Positions 54,234-63,630 of a DNA stretch of 64,000 nt are shown piece by piece; the stretch's first letter is position 1; every line of letters begins with the position of its first letter. The DNA comes from Phycisphaeraceae bacterium (GTDB taxonomy: Bacteria > Planctomycetota > Phycisphaerae > Phycisphaerales > UBA1924), in contig JAHBXK010000005.1 of the NCBI GenBank assembly GCA_019636535.1, positions 1 through 64,000 of the forward strand, written 5' to 3'. The notes below the pieces were generated by a model. That model was given only the letters and a program-made list of their open reading frames with translations. It ran no database searches and was not told the DNA's origin. Position numbers and translations under genes: made by a program.

Positions 54234-54725
54234 TCAGCCGCGCCGGGCGCGCAACTCGTCACGGATCTCCGTCAGCAACACCTCGCTCGCAGTCGGGCCG
54301 GGCGGCGGCGCGGCCGCCTTCTCCTTCTCAAACTTCTTCCGCGCGGTGTTGAACAACTTGATGATCAGGAAAATGCAGAACGCGAGGATGATGAAGTTGA
54401 TCGCGACCGTGATGAAGTTGCCATAGGCCAGGATCGGCCCCATCGCGCGCGCATCGTCCAGCCGAGGCACGATCTCCACCACCGTCCCGTCCGCCTGCGT
54501 GATCCGGTTCGTCGCCGCGTCGATCTTGTTGCGCGTCGACTCCGTCAGCCCCATGTACATGTTGCTGAAGTCCGCGTTCCCCGCCAGCCCCACCACCGGC
54601 ATGATCAGGTCCTTGACCATCGAGTTGACGATCAGCCCGAACGCGCCGCCGATGATCACGCCCACCGCAAGGTCCAGCACGTTCCCCTTGAGCGCAAACT
54701 CCCGGAACTCCTTCACGAAGCCCAT
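54234..54725 (-). CDS. mscL: Large-conductance mechanosensitive channel
   Basis: 163 residues. The N-terminal amphipathic helix and first membrane helix are MGFVKEFREFALKGNVLDLA and VGVIIGGAFGLIVNSMVKDL; the second membrane helix is NFITVAINFIILAFCIFLII. A periplasmic loop is present and the C-terminal bundle is extended (TARKKFEKEKAAAP). It releases solutes on hypo-osmotic shock. Length is slightly above average (about 136) because of the loop and tail. Confidence 0.94.
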   Translation of the reverse strand: MGFVKEFREFALKGNVLDLAVGVIIGGAFGLIVNSMVKDLIMPVVGLAGNADFSNMYMGLTESTRNKIDAATNRITQADGTVVEIVPRLDDARAMGPILAYGNFITVAINFIILAFCIFLIIKLFNTARKKFEKEKAAAPPPGPTASEVLLTEIRDELRARRG

Positions 54726-54882
54726 ATCTTGCTCCTCATCGCTGCCCCCACGCCCCGCTCACCGATCCCGTCCCGCGCCCGGGAACCCGGGCCGCGAATG
54801 CGTGCAGTGTAACAAGCCCGGCCCGCCCGCCGCCGCAACCGCGCCGACACGCCCGCGCGAGCCGCCGACGTACCCTCGTCCC

Positions 54883-57123
54883 ATGAAGATCTCGCTCCGC
54901 TGGCTCAACGAGTACCTCCAGCCCGGCGATTTGACGCCCCAGGAGGCCGAACGCCTCCTGACCTTCGCCGGTTTCCCCATCGAATCGACCGATTCGACGG
55001 CCGACGGCGACTCCGTCCTCGACGTCGAAGTCACCAGCAACCGCGGCGACGTCCTCAGCCACGTCGGCGTCGCACGAGAGGTCGCCGCGCTCAGCGGCCG
55101 AGCCTTCAAGCCCCCGTTCACGCCAGGCGCCTCCGCCTCCGATGCGCAGTGCGGCCCCTGCGTCTCCGTCTCCCACGTCAGCCGCGACGTGCCGGGCCTC
55201 ACCCTCGACAACCTCGTCCCGGGCCACCTCAACGAAGGCCCCGGCGGCGTCGGTGCGGGCTGCCCGATCTTCACCGCCCGCCTCATCAAGGGCGTCAAGG
55301 TCGGCCCCAGCCCCGCACGGATGGTCCGCGCGCTCGAAGCCGTCGGCCAGCGCTCCATCAACAACGTCGTCGACGCCACCAACTTCGCCGCCGCCGAACT
55401 CGGCCAGCCCAGCCACGTCTTCGACTGGAGCACCGTCGCCAAGTCTCCCGACGGTTCCAGGACCGTCACCATCCGCCTCGCGAGCAAGGGCGAGAAACTC
55501 GCCCTGCTCGACGGCAAGACGATCACCCTCGCGGGCGACGAACTCGTCGTCGCCGATCCCTCCGGCCCCGTCAGCCTCGCCGGCGTCATGGGCGGCGCAT
55601 CCACGCAGGTCTCCAACACCACCACCGACGTCCTCCTCGAAGTCGCAACGTGGGAGCCCGCCATCGTCCGCCGCGCAGCCCGCCGCCACAACATCCGCAC
55701 CGAGGCCAGCCACCGCTTCGAACGCATCGTCGACCCGCGAACCGTCCACATCGCCGCCGACCGCATCGCCCGCCTCATCGTCGAGGTCGCCGGCGGAACC
55801 ATCGACCCGCCCATCGCCTGCGCGGGCGCGCCCTTCCTCGACCATCGCACCGTCGATCTCCGCCCCGCGCGCGTCGGCGCCATGCTCGGCCTGGCCGTCG
55901 GCATCGACGAGATCCGCCGAATCCTCACCGCGCTCGAGATCGCCGTCGAGGCCGAGCCCGCCTCCGCCGACGGTGCGCTCCGCTGCGCCATCCCGCCCCA
56001 CCGACCCGACCTCGAACGCGAGATCGACCTCATCGAAGAGATCGCCCGCGTCCACGGCATCGACCAACTCCCCGTCCGCCCCTACGTACCCGTCATCGTC
56101 CGCGAGCCCCAGCGATCCGAGCGCGCCATGCGCGAACTCACCTCCGTCCTCACGGGCCAGGGCTACTTCGAAACCGTCACCTTCTCCTTCGTCTCCGCCG
56201 CCGCCGCCAAGCCCTTCCTGCCCAAGGGCCTCTCTCTCCTCTCCGTGCAGGACGAACGCCGCAAGGCCGACCCGATCCTCCGACCCAGCGTCCTCTGCGG
56301 CCTGCTCGCCTGCCGAAGGGCCAACCGCGACACCGGCGGCGAACGCGAACACCGCGACGGCGCATCGTGGGGCGCCTCCGCCGCCGACGCCGGAGTCCGA
56401 CTCTTCGAGATCTCCAGCGTCTTCGCCGATCAGAGCGGAGGGACCGTCGAGAACGTCAACCTCGGCCTCCTCGCCGACGTCTGCTTCCCCGCCGGCGCCA
56501 AGGCCTTCGAGCAGAAGCAGGCCGCACTCCGCACCATCCGCGGCACGATCGAGTCCCTCGCGCGCGCCCTCGGCGGCGCGGGCGCACTCGTCGACGTCGC
56601 ACCCATCACCGATTCCCCCGTCAGCGCCTTCGAGTCCAAAGAGCCCGGCGGCTGCTCCGCCGTCTCCGTGCGCGCCACGACCGACGCCAAGCCCGTGCAC
56701 CTCGGCCTCATGGGCCTCCTCTCGAGCGCACTCCGCCAACAGATCGGGCTCGAAACCCCCGTCGTCATGGCCGAACTCAACCTCCCCGCGCTCATCGATC
56801 TCTTCCCGGGACGCTCCCTCGTCCACGAACTCCCCGCCTTCCCCTCCATCGAGCGCGACCTCTCTCTCATCATCAACGAAGACACCCCCTGGGCGCGCAT
56901 CGACGCGCTCGTCCACGCCGCCAACGTCGAGCGACTCGAGTCCGCCTCCTTCGTCGGGGCCTACCGAGGACCGCAGGCCGGCCCAGGCCGAAAGAGCGTC
57001 ACCCTCCGCCTCCGCTTCCGCGACCCCGCCCGAACCCTCCGCCACGAGGAAGTCGACGGCCCGGTCCAGCGTCTCGTCGACCTCGCCAAACGCGAACTCG
57101 GCGCCGAACTCCGCGTCGTCTGA
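54883..57123 (+). CDS. pheT: Phenylalanyl-tRNA synthetase beta subunit lacking the tRNA-binding OB domain
   Basis: 746 residues from ATG at 54883 (MKISLRWLNEYLQPGDLTPQ). After the first ~40 residues the sequence passes directly to VLDVEVTSNRGDVLSHVGVA, so the EMAP/OB-fold tRNA-binding domain (about 100 residues, normally near 40-145) is absent. The rest is complete: RHNIRTEASHRFERIVDPRT, IDEIRRILTALEIAVEAEPA and IEEIARVHGIDQLP, and a C-terminal FDX-ACB domain (AFPSIERDLSLIINEDTPWA to the end). It forms a heterotetramer with PheS; pheS is not in the window. Confidence 0.92.
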   Translation: MKISLRWLNEYLQPGDLTPQEAERLLTFAGFPIESTDSTADGDSVLDVEVTSNRGDVLSHVGVAREVAALSGRAFKPPFTPGASASDAQCGPCVSVSHVSRDVPGLTLDNLVPGHLNEGPGGVGAGCPIFTARLIKGVKVGPSPARMVRALEAVGQRSINNVVDATNFAAAELGQPSHVFDWSTVAKSPDGSRTVTIRLASKGEKLALLDGKTITLAGDELVVADPSGPVSLAGVMGGASTQVSNTTTDVLLEVATWEPAIVRRAARRHNIRTEASHRFERIVDPRTVHIAADRIARLIVEVAGGTIDPPIACAGAPFLDHRTVDLRPARVGAMLGLAVGIDEIRRILTALEIAVEAEPASADGALRCAIPPHRPDLEREIDLIEEIARVHGIDQLPVRPYVPVIVREPQRSERAMRELTSVLTGQGYFETVTFSFVSAAAAKPFLPKGLSLLSVQDERRKADPILRPSVLCGLLACRRANRDTGGEREHRDGASWGASAADAGVRLFEISSVFADQSGGTVENVNLGLLADVCFPAGAKAFEQKQAALRTIRGTIESLARALGGAGALVDVAPITDSPVSAFESKEPGGCSAVSVRATTDAKPVHLGLMGLLSSALRQQIGLETPVVMAELNLPALIDLFPGRSLVHELPAFPSIERDLSLIINEDTPWARIDALVHAANVERLESASFVGAYRGPQAGPGRKSVTLRLRFRDPARTLRHEEVDGPVQRLVDLAKRELGAELRVV

Positions 57124-57168
57124 CCTGCCCATCCAGCCGGGGCCGCCGCCCGGCCGATATCCACACTC

Positions 57169-57498
57169 ATGCCCTCCGATCTGCGCACGATCCTCAAACT
57201 CGAGGTGCCGATCATCGTCGTCCTCGGCGAGCGCCTCATGCGCGCCCGCGAGGTCGTCAGCCTCATCCCCGGCGCCATCATCGAACTCCCCAAGAAAGCC
57301 GAGGACGAACTCACCCTCCTGGTGAACAACCGGGCCGTCGGCACGGGTTACGCCGTGAAAGTCGGCGAAAACTTCGGCATCCGTCTCACCTATATCGGGG
57401 ACATCAAGCAGCGCATCGCCGCACTCGGCACACCCGCCGAAAGCCCCGAGCCCGACCCAGCCGAGACGCCCGAGCCCGCCCTCGCCGGCCAGCCCTGA
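57169..57498 (+). CDS. fliN: FliN-like flagellar motor switch protein
   Basis: 109 residues from ATG at 57169. The SpoA-type domain covers about 5-82: LEVPIIVVLGERLMRAREVV, SLIPGAIIELPKKAEDELTL, LLVNNRAVGTGYAVKVGENF and GIRLTYIGD. The rest is a Pro/Glu-rich tail. In the switch complex FliN binds FliM and CheY-phosphate to set rotation direction. It is alone: no fliM or fliG is near. Length fits FliN rather than FliM, and type III secretion homologues are a less likely alternative. Confidence 0.8.
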   Translation: MPSDLRTILKLEVPIIVVLGERLMRAREVVSLIPGAIIELPKKAEDELTLLVNNRAVGTGYAVKVGENFGIRLTYIGDIKQRIAALGTPAESPEPDPAETPEPALAGQP

Positions 57499-57683
57499 GC
57501 ATTCGTGGAATCTCCACCCGAATCCGGCCGAAGATCATCCCGGCCGGACGTTCCATCGCGCGCCATCACCGCGCGGACCCTCCGGCCGCGCAAAGATTGC
57601 GCCCGGCGGCTCCCGCCTCCGGCCCGCACCAACACCCCGGCACGACCCCGCCCCCACGACGCGGCGGACAACCCTGAGGCGAC

Positions 57684-59714
57684 ATGGCACGCGATATCCC
57701 GGTCGGAAACGGTGACCTGCTGGTGAACTTCGACGAGTTGTACCGACTCCGCGATATCTACTACCCCTGCGTCGGCCGCTACAACCACACCGGCGGCCAC
57801 GTCCAGCGCTTCGGCGTCTGGGCCGACGGCGAGTTCGCCTGGATCGAGCACCCCTCCTGGCAAAGACGCATCCGCTACGACGAGGCCACCCTCGTCACGC
57901 GCGTCCAACTCTACAACGAGCGCATGGGCCTCGAACTCATCTGCCAGGACTGCGTCGACTTCCACGAGCCCGTCTACCTCCGCCGCTTCATCGTCCGCGA
58001 CAAGCAGGGACGCCAGCGCGACGTCCGCCTCTTCTTCCACGTCGATCTCTCCATCAAGGAGTCCCCCCTCGGCGACACCGCCGACTACGACCCCGAGACC
58101 CGCGCGCTCGTCCTCTACAAGGACGATTCCTACTTCCTGGTCAACACCACCGACGAGGGCGGCGAGCCCGGCATCGACCACTGGGCCATCGGCGCCAAGC
58201 GCGTCGGCAACGCCGAGGGAACCTGGCGCGACGCCGAAGACGGCGTCCTCGGTCGCAACGCCATCAGCCAGGGATCCGTCGACGCCACCGTCGGCGTCAA
58301 CCTCACCATCCCGCCCGCCGGCGAGGTCCGCAGCGCCATGTGGCTCGCCTGCGGCAACAGCTACGAGCGCGTCCGCGAACTCAACAAGGTCATCCTCTCC
58401 AAGGGCGTCGACAAGATGTTCTCGCGCACCGAGGCCTTCTGGCGAATCTGGGCGCGAAAGGGCGACTACCCCGGCGTCGATCTCTCCGACTCCATCCGCG
58501 AACTCTTCGTCCGCAGCCAACTCATCCTCCGCACTCAGATCGACAACCGCGGCGCCATCATCGCCGCCACCGACAGCGACATCTCCCACTTCGCCGGCGA
58601 CCACTACGCATACTGCTGGCCGCGCGACGGCGCGCTCGTCGCACAGGCACTCATCATGACCGGCCAGAGCGAACTCTCACGTAACTTCTTCCGCTACTGC
58701 GCACGCGTCATCAACAAGAACGGATACTTCCTCCACAAGTACACGCCCGCCGGCCACATGGGCTCCAGCTGGCACCCCTGGGTCATCAACGGCGAGGCCG
58801 TCCTCCCCATCCAGCAGGACGAAACCGCCTTGGTCCTCTGGGCGCTCCGACAGCACTTCGAGAAGTTCCGCGACGTCGAGTTCATCAAGCCCCACTTCAA
58901 CCCCCTCATCATCCAGCCCGCCCTCTGGATGATGTCCCACGTCGACGACAACGGCCTCCCCCTCCCCAGTTGGGACCTCTGGGAAGAGCGCCGGGGCGTC
59001 CACACCTTCACCGTCGCCGCCACCATCGGCGCGCTCAAGGCCGCCGAGTCCTTCGCACGCGAGTTCTGCGACGAACGCGCCGACGCCTTCGGCGACGCCG
59101 CCGACCGCATGCGCGAAGCGCTCGTCCGACACCTCTGGAACTCCGACGCCAACTGCTTCGCCAGAATGGCCACCCCCGTCCGCACCGGCCCGGACGACTC
59201 CGGCCCCACCCACTACCGACTCGACATGACCCGCGACAGCGCCAACTACGCCCTCTGGGCCTTCGGCGCCTTCCGCCCCGGCAACCCCATGGTCATGTCC
59301 GAGATGCACTCCCTCTGGCGCAGACTCTGGGTCAAGACCCCCATCGGCGGATGCGCGCGCTACGAGCGCGACTACTACCACATGATCGAACGCGAGAACA
59401 TCGAGGCCGTCCCCGGCAACCCCTGGGTCATCTGCACCCTCTGGCACGCCCAGCACCGCATCGCCCTCGCACGAACCCTCGACGAACTCCGCGAAGCGCT
59501 CCCCCTCCTCGAGTGGACCGCCCAGCGCGCACGCGAAAGCGGCGTCCTCGCCGAGCAATACCACCCCTACACCGGCGAGACCCTCAGCGTCAGCCCCCTC
59601 ACCTGGAGCCACGCCACCGTCGTCACCACCGTCATGGAATACGTCCACAAACACCGCCGCCTCGTCGAAGAGGCCAACGCCGTCGGCGGCTACGCCGAGG
59701 CCGGGGTCGCGTAA
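57684..59714 (+). CDS. Glycoside hydrolase family 15 (glucoamylase-type)
   Basis: 676 residues from ATG at 57684 (MARDIPVGNGDLLVNFDELY). No signal peptide is seen, so it is probably cytoplasmic. An N-terminal super-sandwich domain (to about 280) precedes the alpha/alpha barrel, whose markers are HYAYCWPRDGALVAQALIMT, WDLWEERRGVHTFTVAATI with the general acid Glu, and GVLAEQYHPYTGETLSVSPL with the second catalytic Glu and the WSHA end. The group hydrolyses alpha-glucans such as glycogen or trehalose; substrate is not settled. It stands 83 bp upstream of cstA. Confidence 0.9.
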   Translation: MARDIPVGNGDLLVNFDELYRLRDIYYPCVGRYNHTGGHVQRFGVWADGEFAWIEHPSWQRRIRYDEATLVTRVQLYNERMGLELICQDCVDFHEPVYLRRFIVRDKQGRQRDVRLFFHVDLSIKESPLGDTADYDPETRALVLYKDDSYFLVNTTDEGGEPGIDHWAIGAKRVGNAEGTWRDAEDGVLGRNAISQGSVDATVGVNLTIPPAGEVRSAMWLACGNSYERVRELNKVILSKGVDKMFSRTEAFWRIWARKGDYPGVDLSDSIRELFVRSQLILRTQIDNRGAIIAATDSDISHFAGDHYAYCWPRDGALVAQALIMTGQSELSRNFFRYCARVINKNGYFLHKYTPAGHMGSSWHPWVINGEAVLPIQQDETALVLWALRQHFEKFRDVEFIKPHFNPLIIQPALWMMSHVDDNGLPLPSWDLWEERRGVHTFTVAATIGALKAAESFAREFCDERADAFGDAADRMREALVRHLWNSDANCFARMATPVRTGPDDSGPTHYRLDMTRDSANYALWAFGAFRPGNPMVMSEMHSLWRRLWVKTPIGGCARYERDYYHMIERENIEAVPGNPWVICTLWHAQHRIALARTLDELREALPLLEWTAQRARESGVLAEQYHPYTGETLSVSPLTWSHATVVTTVMEYVHKHRRLVEEANAVGGYAEAGVA

Positions 59715-59797
59715 GCCACCCCCCGCGCGCAACGCCCCTCGACCGCGCACCACGAGTTGACGACCCACCGACTTTCTGACACGCTGTCCGACCCCGC

Positions 59798-61729
59798 ATG
59801 CGGTCGTTGACCATCCCATCCCCACCCGTCGATCCGGCCCTCACCCTCGCCTCGGGCCCGGCCTTCCAACTCCCCCTCATCGCCTTCGGCGTTCTGGCCC
59901 TCCTCGCCGTCGGTTACCTCGTCTACGGCTCCTTCATCGCCCGCCGCTTCAACCTCGACGACCGCCGAGTCACCCCCGCCAACGCACGCAACGACGGCAT
60001 CGACTTCGTCCCCGCCCGCCCCTTCTACCTCCTCGGCCAGCACTTCTCCGCCATCTCCGCCGCCGGGCCGATCATCGGCCCGGTCCTCGCCTGCATGGCC
60101 TTCGGCTGGGGCCCGTGCCTCCTCTGGATCGTCCTGGGCGTCATCTTCATCGGCGCGGTCCACGATTTCTCCGCCCTCGTCGCCAGCGTCCGCCACGGCG
60201 CACACTCCATCGCCGACGTCGCCCGCACACACCTCGGCCGACGCGCCTCCCTCGCGCTGGTCGCCTTCATCTGGCTCGCCCTCATCTACGTCATCGTCGC
60301 CTTCACCGACGTCACCGCCCGCGCCTTCGTCGGCGACGCCGACGAACTCCGCGCGCTCACCGCCGCGCGCGAGGCCCTCTCCGCCGGCCAACCCGCCGCC
60401 GACGCATCCGCGCCCGCCTTCCACGTCGGCGGAGCCGTCGCCGGCGCCAGCACCTTCTACCTCCTCCTCGCACTCCTCATGGGCGCGGTCCAGCGCTTCC
60501 TCCGCCCGCCCATGTGGCTCTCCACCATCGTCTTCGTCCCCGCCACGCTCGCCGTCATCTACGGCTCCACCGCCGTCTCCCACTGGTTCGTCCTCGACCA
60601 GCGCTCCTGGTCACTCATCATCCTCGCCTACTGCTTCGCCGCCAGCATGCTCCCCCTCTGGCTCCTCCAGCAGCCCCGCGGCTACCTCGGCGGCTTCGTC
60701 CTCTACCTCGCCATCGCCGTCGGCGTGCTGGGCGTCCTCCTCGGCGGGTTCGAGGTCCGCCAACCCGCTTTCCGCCCCATCGCCGACTACGGCGCCTTCT
60801 TCAGCGCCCCAACCGCCGACGGCCGAACCCCGCCGCGCATGACCGACCTGGTCTTCCCCTTCCTCTTCGTCACCATCGCCTGCGGCGCATGCTCCGGCTT
60901 CCACGGCCTGGTCTGCGGCGGAACAACCTCCCGCCAGATCGACAAGGAATCACACTGCAAGCCCATCGCCTTCGGCGCCATGCTCCTCGAAGGCTTCGTC
61001 GCCGTCATCGCGCTCACCACCGTCATGATCCTCTCGCGCGACGATCTCGCCCGCTACGCCGGCAAGCCCGGCGCCATCTACGGCGACGGCCTCGCCGCCT
61101 ACATCTGCGCCGTGCTCGGCCTCGATGCGTCCGAGGGCAGCCGCGCGCTCGCCGTGGCGCGCACCTTCGGCCAGATGGCCGTCGCCACCTTCATCTTCGA
61201 CACCCTCGACGTCGCCACCCGTCTCGGCCGCTACCTCATCCAGGAGTTCACGGGCAAGCGCAGCCGCGCCTTCGGCGTCCTCGCCGCCGCACTCACCGCC
61301 GGCATCCCCGCGCTCATCATCCTCGCTGCGCCCTCCGGCTCCTACCTCCTCTTCTGGACACTCTTCGGAACCTCCAACCAGTTGCTCGCCGCCCTCACCC
61401 TCACCGGCGTCTGCGTCTGGCTCATCCGCTCACGCCGCAACGCCCGCGTCTGGTACGTCGCCCTCCCCGCCGCCTTCGTCATGCTCATCACCACCTGCGC
61501 GCTCGGAATCCAGGTCTTCGTCGGCGCCAAGGACGCCTTCGCCATGAAGTGGTCCATCGTCGAAGCCGTCGAGGGAGGGAACGCGGGCGAGACCCGCAGA
61601 CTCAACCCCACCATCCTCAACGCCGCCGTGGCGCTCGCCCTCTTCGCGCTCGCCGCCTTCTTCTGCGCTGAGGCTCGCCGCGCACTCCGAAGCGCCCCAC
61701 CCGCCCCCGCCGAATCACCCAACGCATGA
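59798..61729 (+). CDS. cstA: Carbon starvation protein CstA, peptide/pyruvate transporter
   Basis: 643 residues from ATG at 59798. CstA signatures: RFNLDDRRVTPANARNDGID, FYLLGQHFSAISAAGPIIGP, ILGVIFIGAVHDFSALVASV-like text near 110-130, CGACSGFHGLVCGGTTSRQI and FGTSNQLLAALTLTGVCVWL. About 14-16 membrane helices fit a multi-spanning uptake transporter induced in carbon shortage; the family imports peptides or pyruvate. It is the first of three genes joined by ATGA overlaps with an esterase-like protein and a lipoprotein. Confidence 0.93.
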   Translation: MRSLTIPSPPVDPALTLASGPAFQLPLIAFGVLALLAVGYLVYGSFIARRFNLDDRRVTPANARNDGIDFVPARPFYLLGQHFSAISAAGPIIGPVLACMAFGWGPCLLWIVLGVIFIGAVHDFSALVASVRHGAHSIADVARTHLGRRASLALVAFIWLALIYVIVAFTDVTARAFVGDADELRALTAAREALSAGQPAADASAPAFHVGGAVAGASTFYLLLALLMGAVQRFLRPPMWLSTIVFVPATLAVIYGSTAVSHWFVLDQRSWSLIILAYCFAASMLPLWLLQQPRGYLGGFVLYLAIAVGVLGVLLGGFEVRQPAFRPIADYGAFFSAPTADGRTPPRMTDLVFPFLFVTIACGACSGFHGLVCGGTTSRQIDKESHCKPIAFGAMLLEGFVAVIALTTVMILSRDDLARYAGKPGAIYGDGLAAYICAVLGLDASEGSRALAVARTFGQMAVATFIFDTLDVATRLGRYLIQEFTGKRSRAFGVLAAALTAGIPALIILAAPSGSYLLFWTLFGTSNQLLAALTLTGVCVWLIRSRRNARVWYVALPAAFVMLITTCALGIQVFVGAKDAFAMKWSIVEAVEGGNAGETRRLNPTILNAAVALALFALAAFFCAEARRALRSAPPAPAESPNA

Positions 61730-62694
61730 CCACCGCCAAGCCCGACAACCACCCCCCCGCGCCCGCACGCCCGCGCCGACGCGCTCTCCCGCGCTCGCTC
61801 CGCCGCGCACTCATCCGCAGGCTCATCCTCCTCCCCCTGGTCGTCTACGTCTTCTGGTGCGCCATGCTCTGGTTCAAGCAGACCGACCTCATCTTCCCGC
61901 GCCACCTCGCCGGCCAGCCCACGCCCGCCCACCTCATCCCCTCCGACGTCGAGCGCCTCTGGCTCCAGATCAAAACGCCCTACGAAGGCCGCCCACCCCG
62001 AGTCGAAGCCTGGTTCATCCCGGGCCAGCCCGGCGCGCCACTCGCCGTCTACTTCCACGGCAACGGCGAACTCATCGACCACTGCCTCGAACCCGTCGAG
62101 ATCTACCGCGAGCGCGGCTACCACGTCCTCATCCCCGAGTACCGCGGCTACGGCCGAAGCGCGGGCAAGCCCAGCCAGGCCGCCATCGTCGACGACGCCG
62201 ACCGCTTCATCGCCGAAGCGCTCGCCCGTCCCGGCGTCGATCCCTCACGCCTCATCTTCCACGGCAGAAGCCTCGGCAGCGGCGTCGCGGCCCAGGTCGC
62301 CCTCCGACGCCCACCCGCCGTCCTCATCCTCGAGTCCCCCTTCTCCAGCGTCGCCCGCTTCGCCACGGGCTACGGCGCACCCGCCCTCCTCGTCCGCAGC
62401 CCCTTCCGCACCGACCGCGCCCTCCCCAAGATCTCCCCGCGCCCCACCACCCTCATCCTCCACAGCCACACCGACGAGATCATCCCCTTCCACCACGCCA
62501 CCGACCTGCTCAACGTCGCCCCCTGGGCACGCTTCCACGAACTCACCGGCTCCCACATCGCCGCCATCCGCTCCATGCCCGGCGCATGGCAGGCCATCCA
62601 ACAAGCGCTCGACGACGGCCTCCCAACCCCGCCCGCCCCGCCCCAACAACCCGCGCCCGAAGCCCCCCCATCCTCCTCTACACTCCCGCCATGA
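61726..62694 (+). CDS. Membrane-anchored alpha/beta hydrolase
   Basis: 322 residues; the ATG overlaps the cstA stop. An N-terminal membrane segment (LILLPLVVYVFWCAMLWFKQ, about 32-51) is followed by an alpha/beta hydrolase fold: the oxyanion strand VYFHGNGELIDHC, the nucleophile elbow FHGRSLGSGVAAQ with Ser near residue 185, an Asp in LHSHTDEIIPFHHA and a His in LTGSHIAA. This matches the BEM46/ABHD13-type family. Substrate unknown. The C-terminus is Pro-rich. Confidence 0.85.
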   Translation: MTTAKPDNHPPAPARPRRRALPRSLRRALIRRLILLPLVVYVFWCAMLWFKQTDLIFPRHLAGQPTPAHLIPSDVERLWLQIKTPYEGRPPRVEAWFIPGQPGAPLAVYFHGNGELIDHCLEPVEIYRERGYHVLIPEYRGYGRSAGKPSQAAIVDDADRFIAEALARPGVDPSRLIFHGRSLGSGVAAQVALRRPPAVLILESPFSSVARFATGYGAPALLVRSPFRTDRALPKISPRPTTLILHSHTDEIIPFHHATDLLNVAPWARFHELTGSHIAAIRSMPGAWQAIQQALDDGLPTPPAPPQQPAPEAPPSSSTLPP

Positions 62695-63242
62695 CCCACC
62701 GACCGCTGCGCACCTCCTCCACCAGGCCCTCCCTCCTCCCCGCCCTCTTCGCGGCGATCCTCTTCCCCATCTTCGCTTCGGGCTGCGCCACCGCCAAGGC
62801 CCCGCGCTTCGAGTCCCACTCCGCCTCCGTCACCGATTCCACCAGCACCGGCGTCGCCTTCGAGTTCCTCCTCATCGCCACCAACGACAACGACTTCGGC
62901 CTCCCGCTCCGCACACTCTCCTACTCCCTCGACATCGACGGCCAAACCGTCTTCCGCGGCACGCGCTCCGCCGAAGCAACCATCCGCGCCAACGGCGACC
63001 AGACCGTCCGCCTCGCCGCTTCCGCACCCGTCGAGTCCGAATCCGCCGACGTCTCCGGCCTCCGCCGCTACGTCCTCACCGGCACCGTCACCTACGTCAC
63101 CCCCGGCGCATTCGCCGAACTCCTCTTCGATCAGGGCTTCCGAATCCCCTCCGCCCCGTTCCGAATCGAGGGCGAGATCGACATCCCGCGCGCAAACAGG
63201 CCGTCCGATCCCGCCGCACCCTCCGCGAGCGCCGTGCGCTGA
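62691..63242 (+). CDS. LEA14-like (WHy domain) lipoprotein
   Basis: 183 residues; the ATG overlaps the hydrolase stop by ATGA. The lipobox FASGCATAK places the lipidated cysteine at about residue 32. The mature part (about 40-165) is beta-rich with FEFLLIATNDNDFGLPLRTL, SLDIDGQTVFRGTRS and YVLTGTVTYVTPGAFAELLF, the pattern of WHy/LEA14 domains that occur in stress-related and envelope proteins. Its partners in the operon, a starvation transporter and a hydrolase, suggest a role at the envelope during nutrient stress, but this is inferred. Confidence 0.8.
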   Translation: MTHRPLRTSSTRPSLLPALFAAILFPIFASGCATAKAPRFESHSASVTDSTSTGVAFEFLLIATNDNDFGLPLRTLSYSLDIDGQTVFRGTRSAEATIRANGDQTVRLAASAPVESESADVSGLRRYVLTGTVTYVTPGAFAELLFDQGFRIPSAPFRIEGEIDIPRANRPSDPAAPSASAVR

Positions 63243-63276
63243 CGCCCCCGTCCTCGCCGCCACCCCTCAAACTCTC

Positions 63277-63312
63277 CAAAAAACAAGAACCCTTCGGCGT
63301 GAGCCGAAGGGT
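63277..63312 (-). terminator. Minus-strand intrinsic terminator
   Basis: ACCCTTCGGC pairs with GCCGAAGGGT over a 4-nt loop (63289-63298 and 63303-63312), and on the minus strand the stem is followed by TCTTGTTTTTT. With no minus-strand protein gene in the 350 bp upstream, it suggests that an RNA ends here; it may also stop read-through into the LEA14 gene. Confidence 0.85.
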
Positions 63313-63630
63313 GCTTGACGGGACGAGCGGGTCCCGGTTGGTCCGTTCCACGCATCTGCCCGGGCGCACACACCGGGAGACCGTGGAGCCGTGGCAAGGC
63401 GGACTACTCCTTGCGTTCCGGTGCTTCCGCACCGGGGTGGCCGAAACTGACGGAGCGGTCCGTCCGAGACTTCCCTTCATTCGCCCTTGCGCGGCACCTT
63501 CGCATTCCCCCGGCCGAGCGGCCTTCAGCACTCGGGCCGTCCGCCACGGACCGGCCCGAAACACTGGGTTCTGCGAGGGGCACCGGCAATTCGAGCGGCC
63601 GGCGGAAGATCGAGTGGACACGCCCCGTAA
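63277..63630 (-). ncRNA. Candidate structured ncRNA, unidentified
   Basis: On the minus strand a TAGAAT hexamer at 63637-63642 could be a -10 box, and about 350 nt later the terminator at 63277-63312 ends the segment. The intervening sequence has several strong self-complementary stretches, such as CCGGTGC-ttcc-GCACCGG at 63417-63434 in plus-strand view and GGCCGGTCCGTGGCGGACGG, and no minus-strand reading frame with normal codon use. It does not show the conserved GGAAAGUC of RNase P RNA, the tRNA-like end of tmRNA, or the SRP domain IV motif. No good -35 box is seen. It may be a novel RNA or simply structured noncoding DNA. Confidence 0.4.

Noticed and set aside
63277-63630. RNase P RNA, tmRNA or SRP RNA
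   Set aside because: The size and placement are right, but GGAAAGUC (RNase P), the tRNA-like 3' end (tmRNA) and the GGAAGGAAGCAGCC-type SRP loop are not found on either strand.
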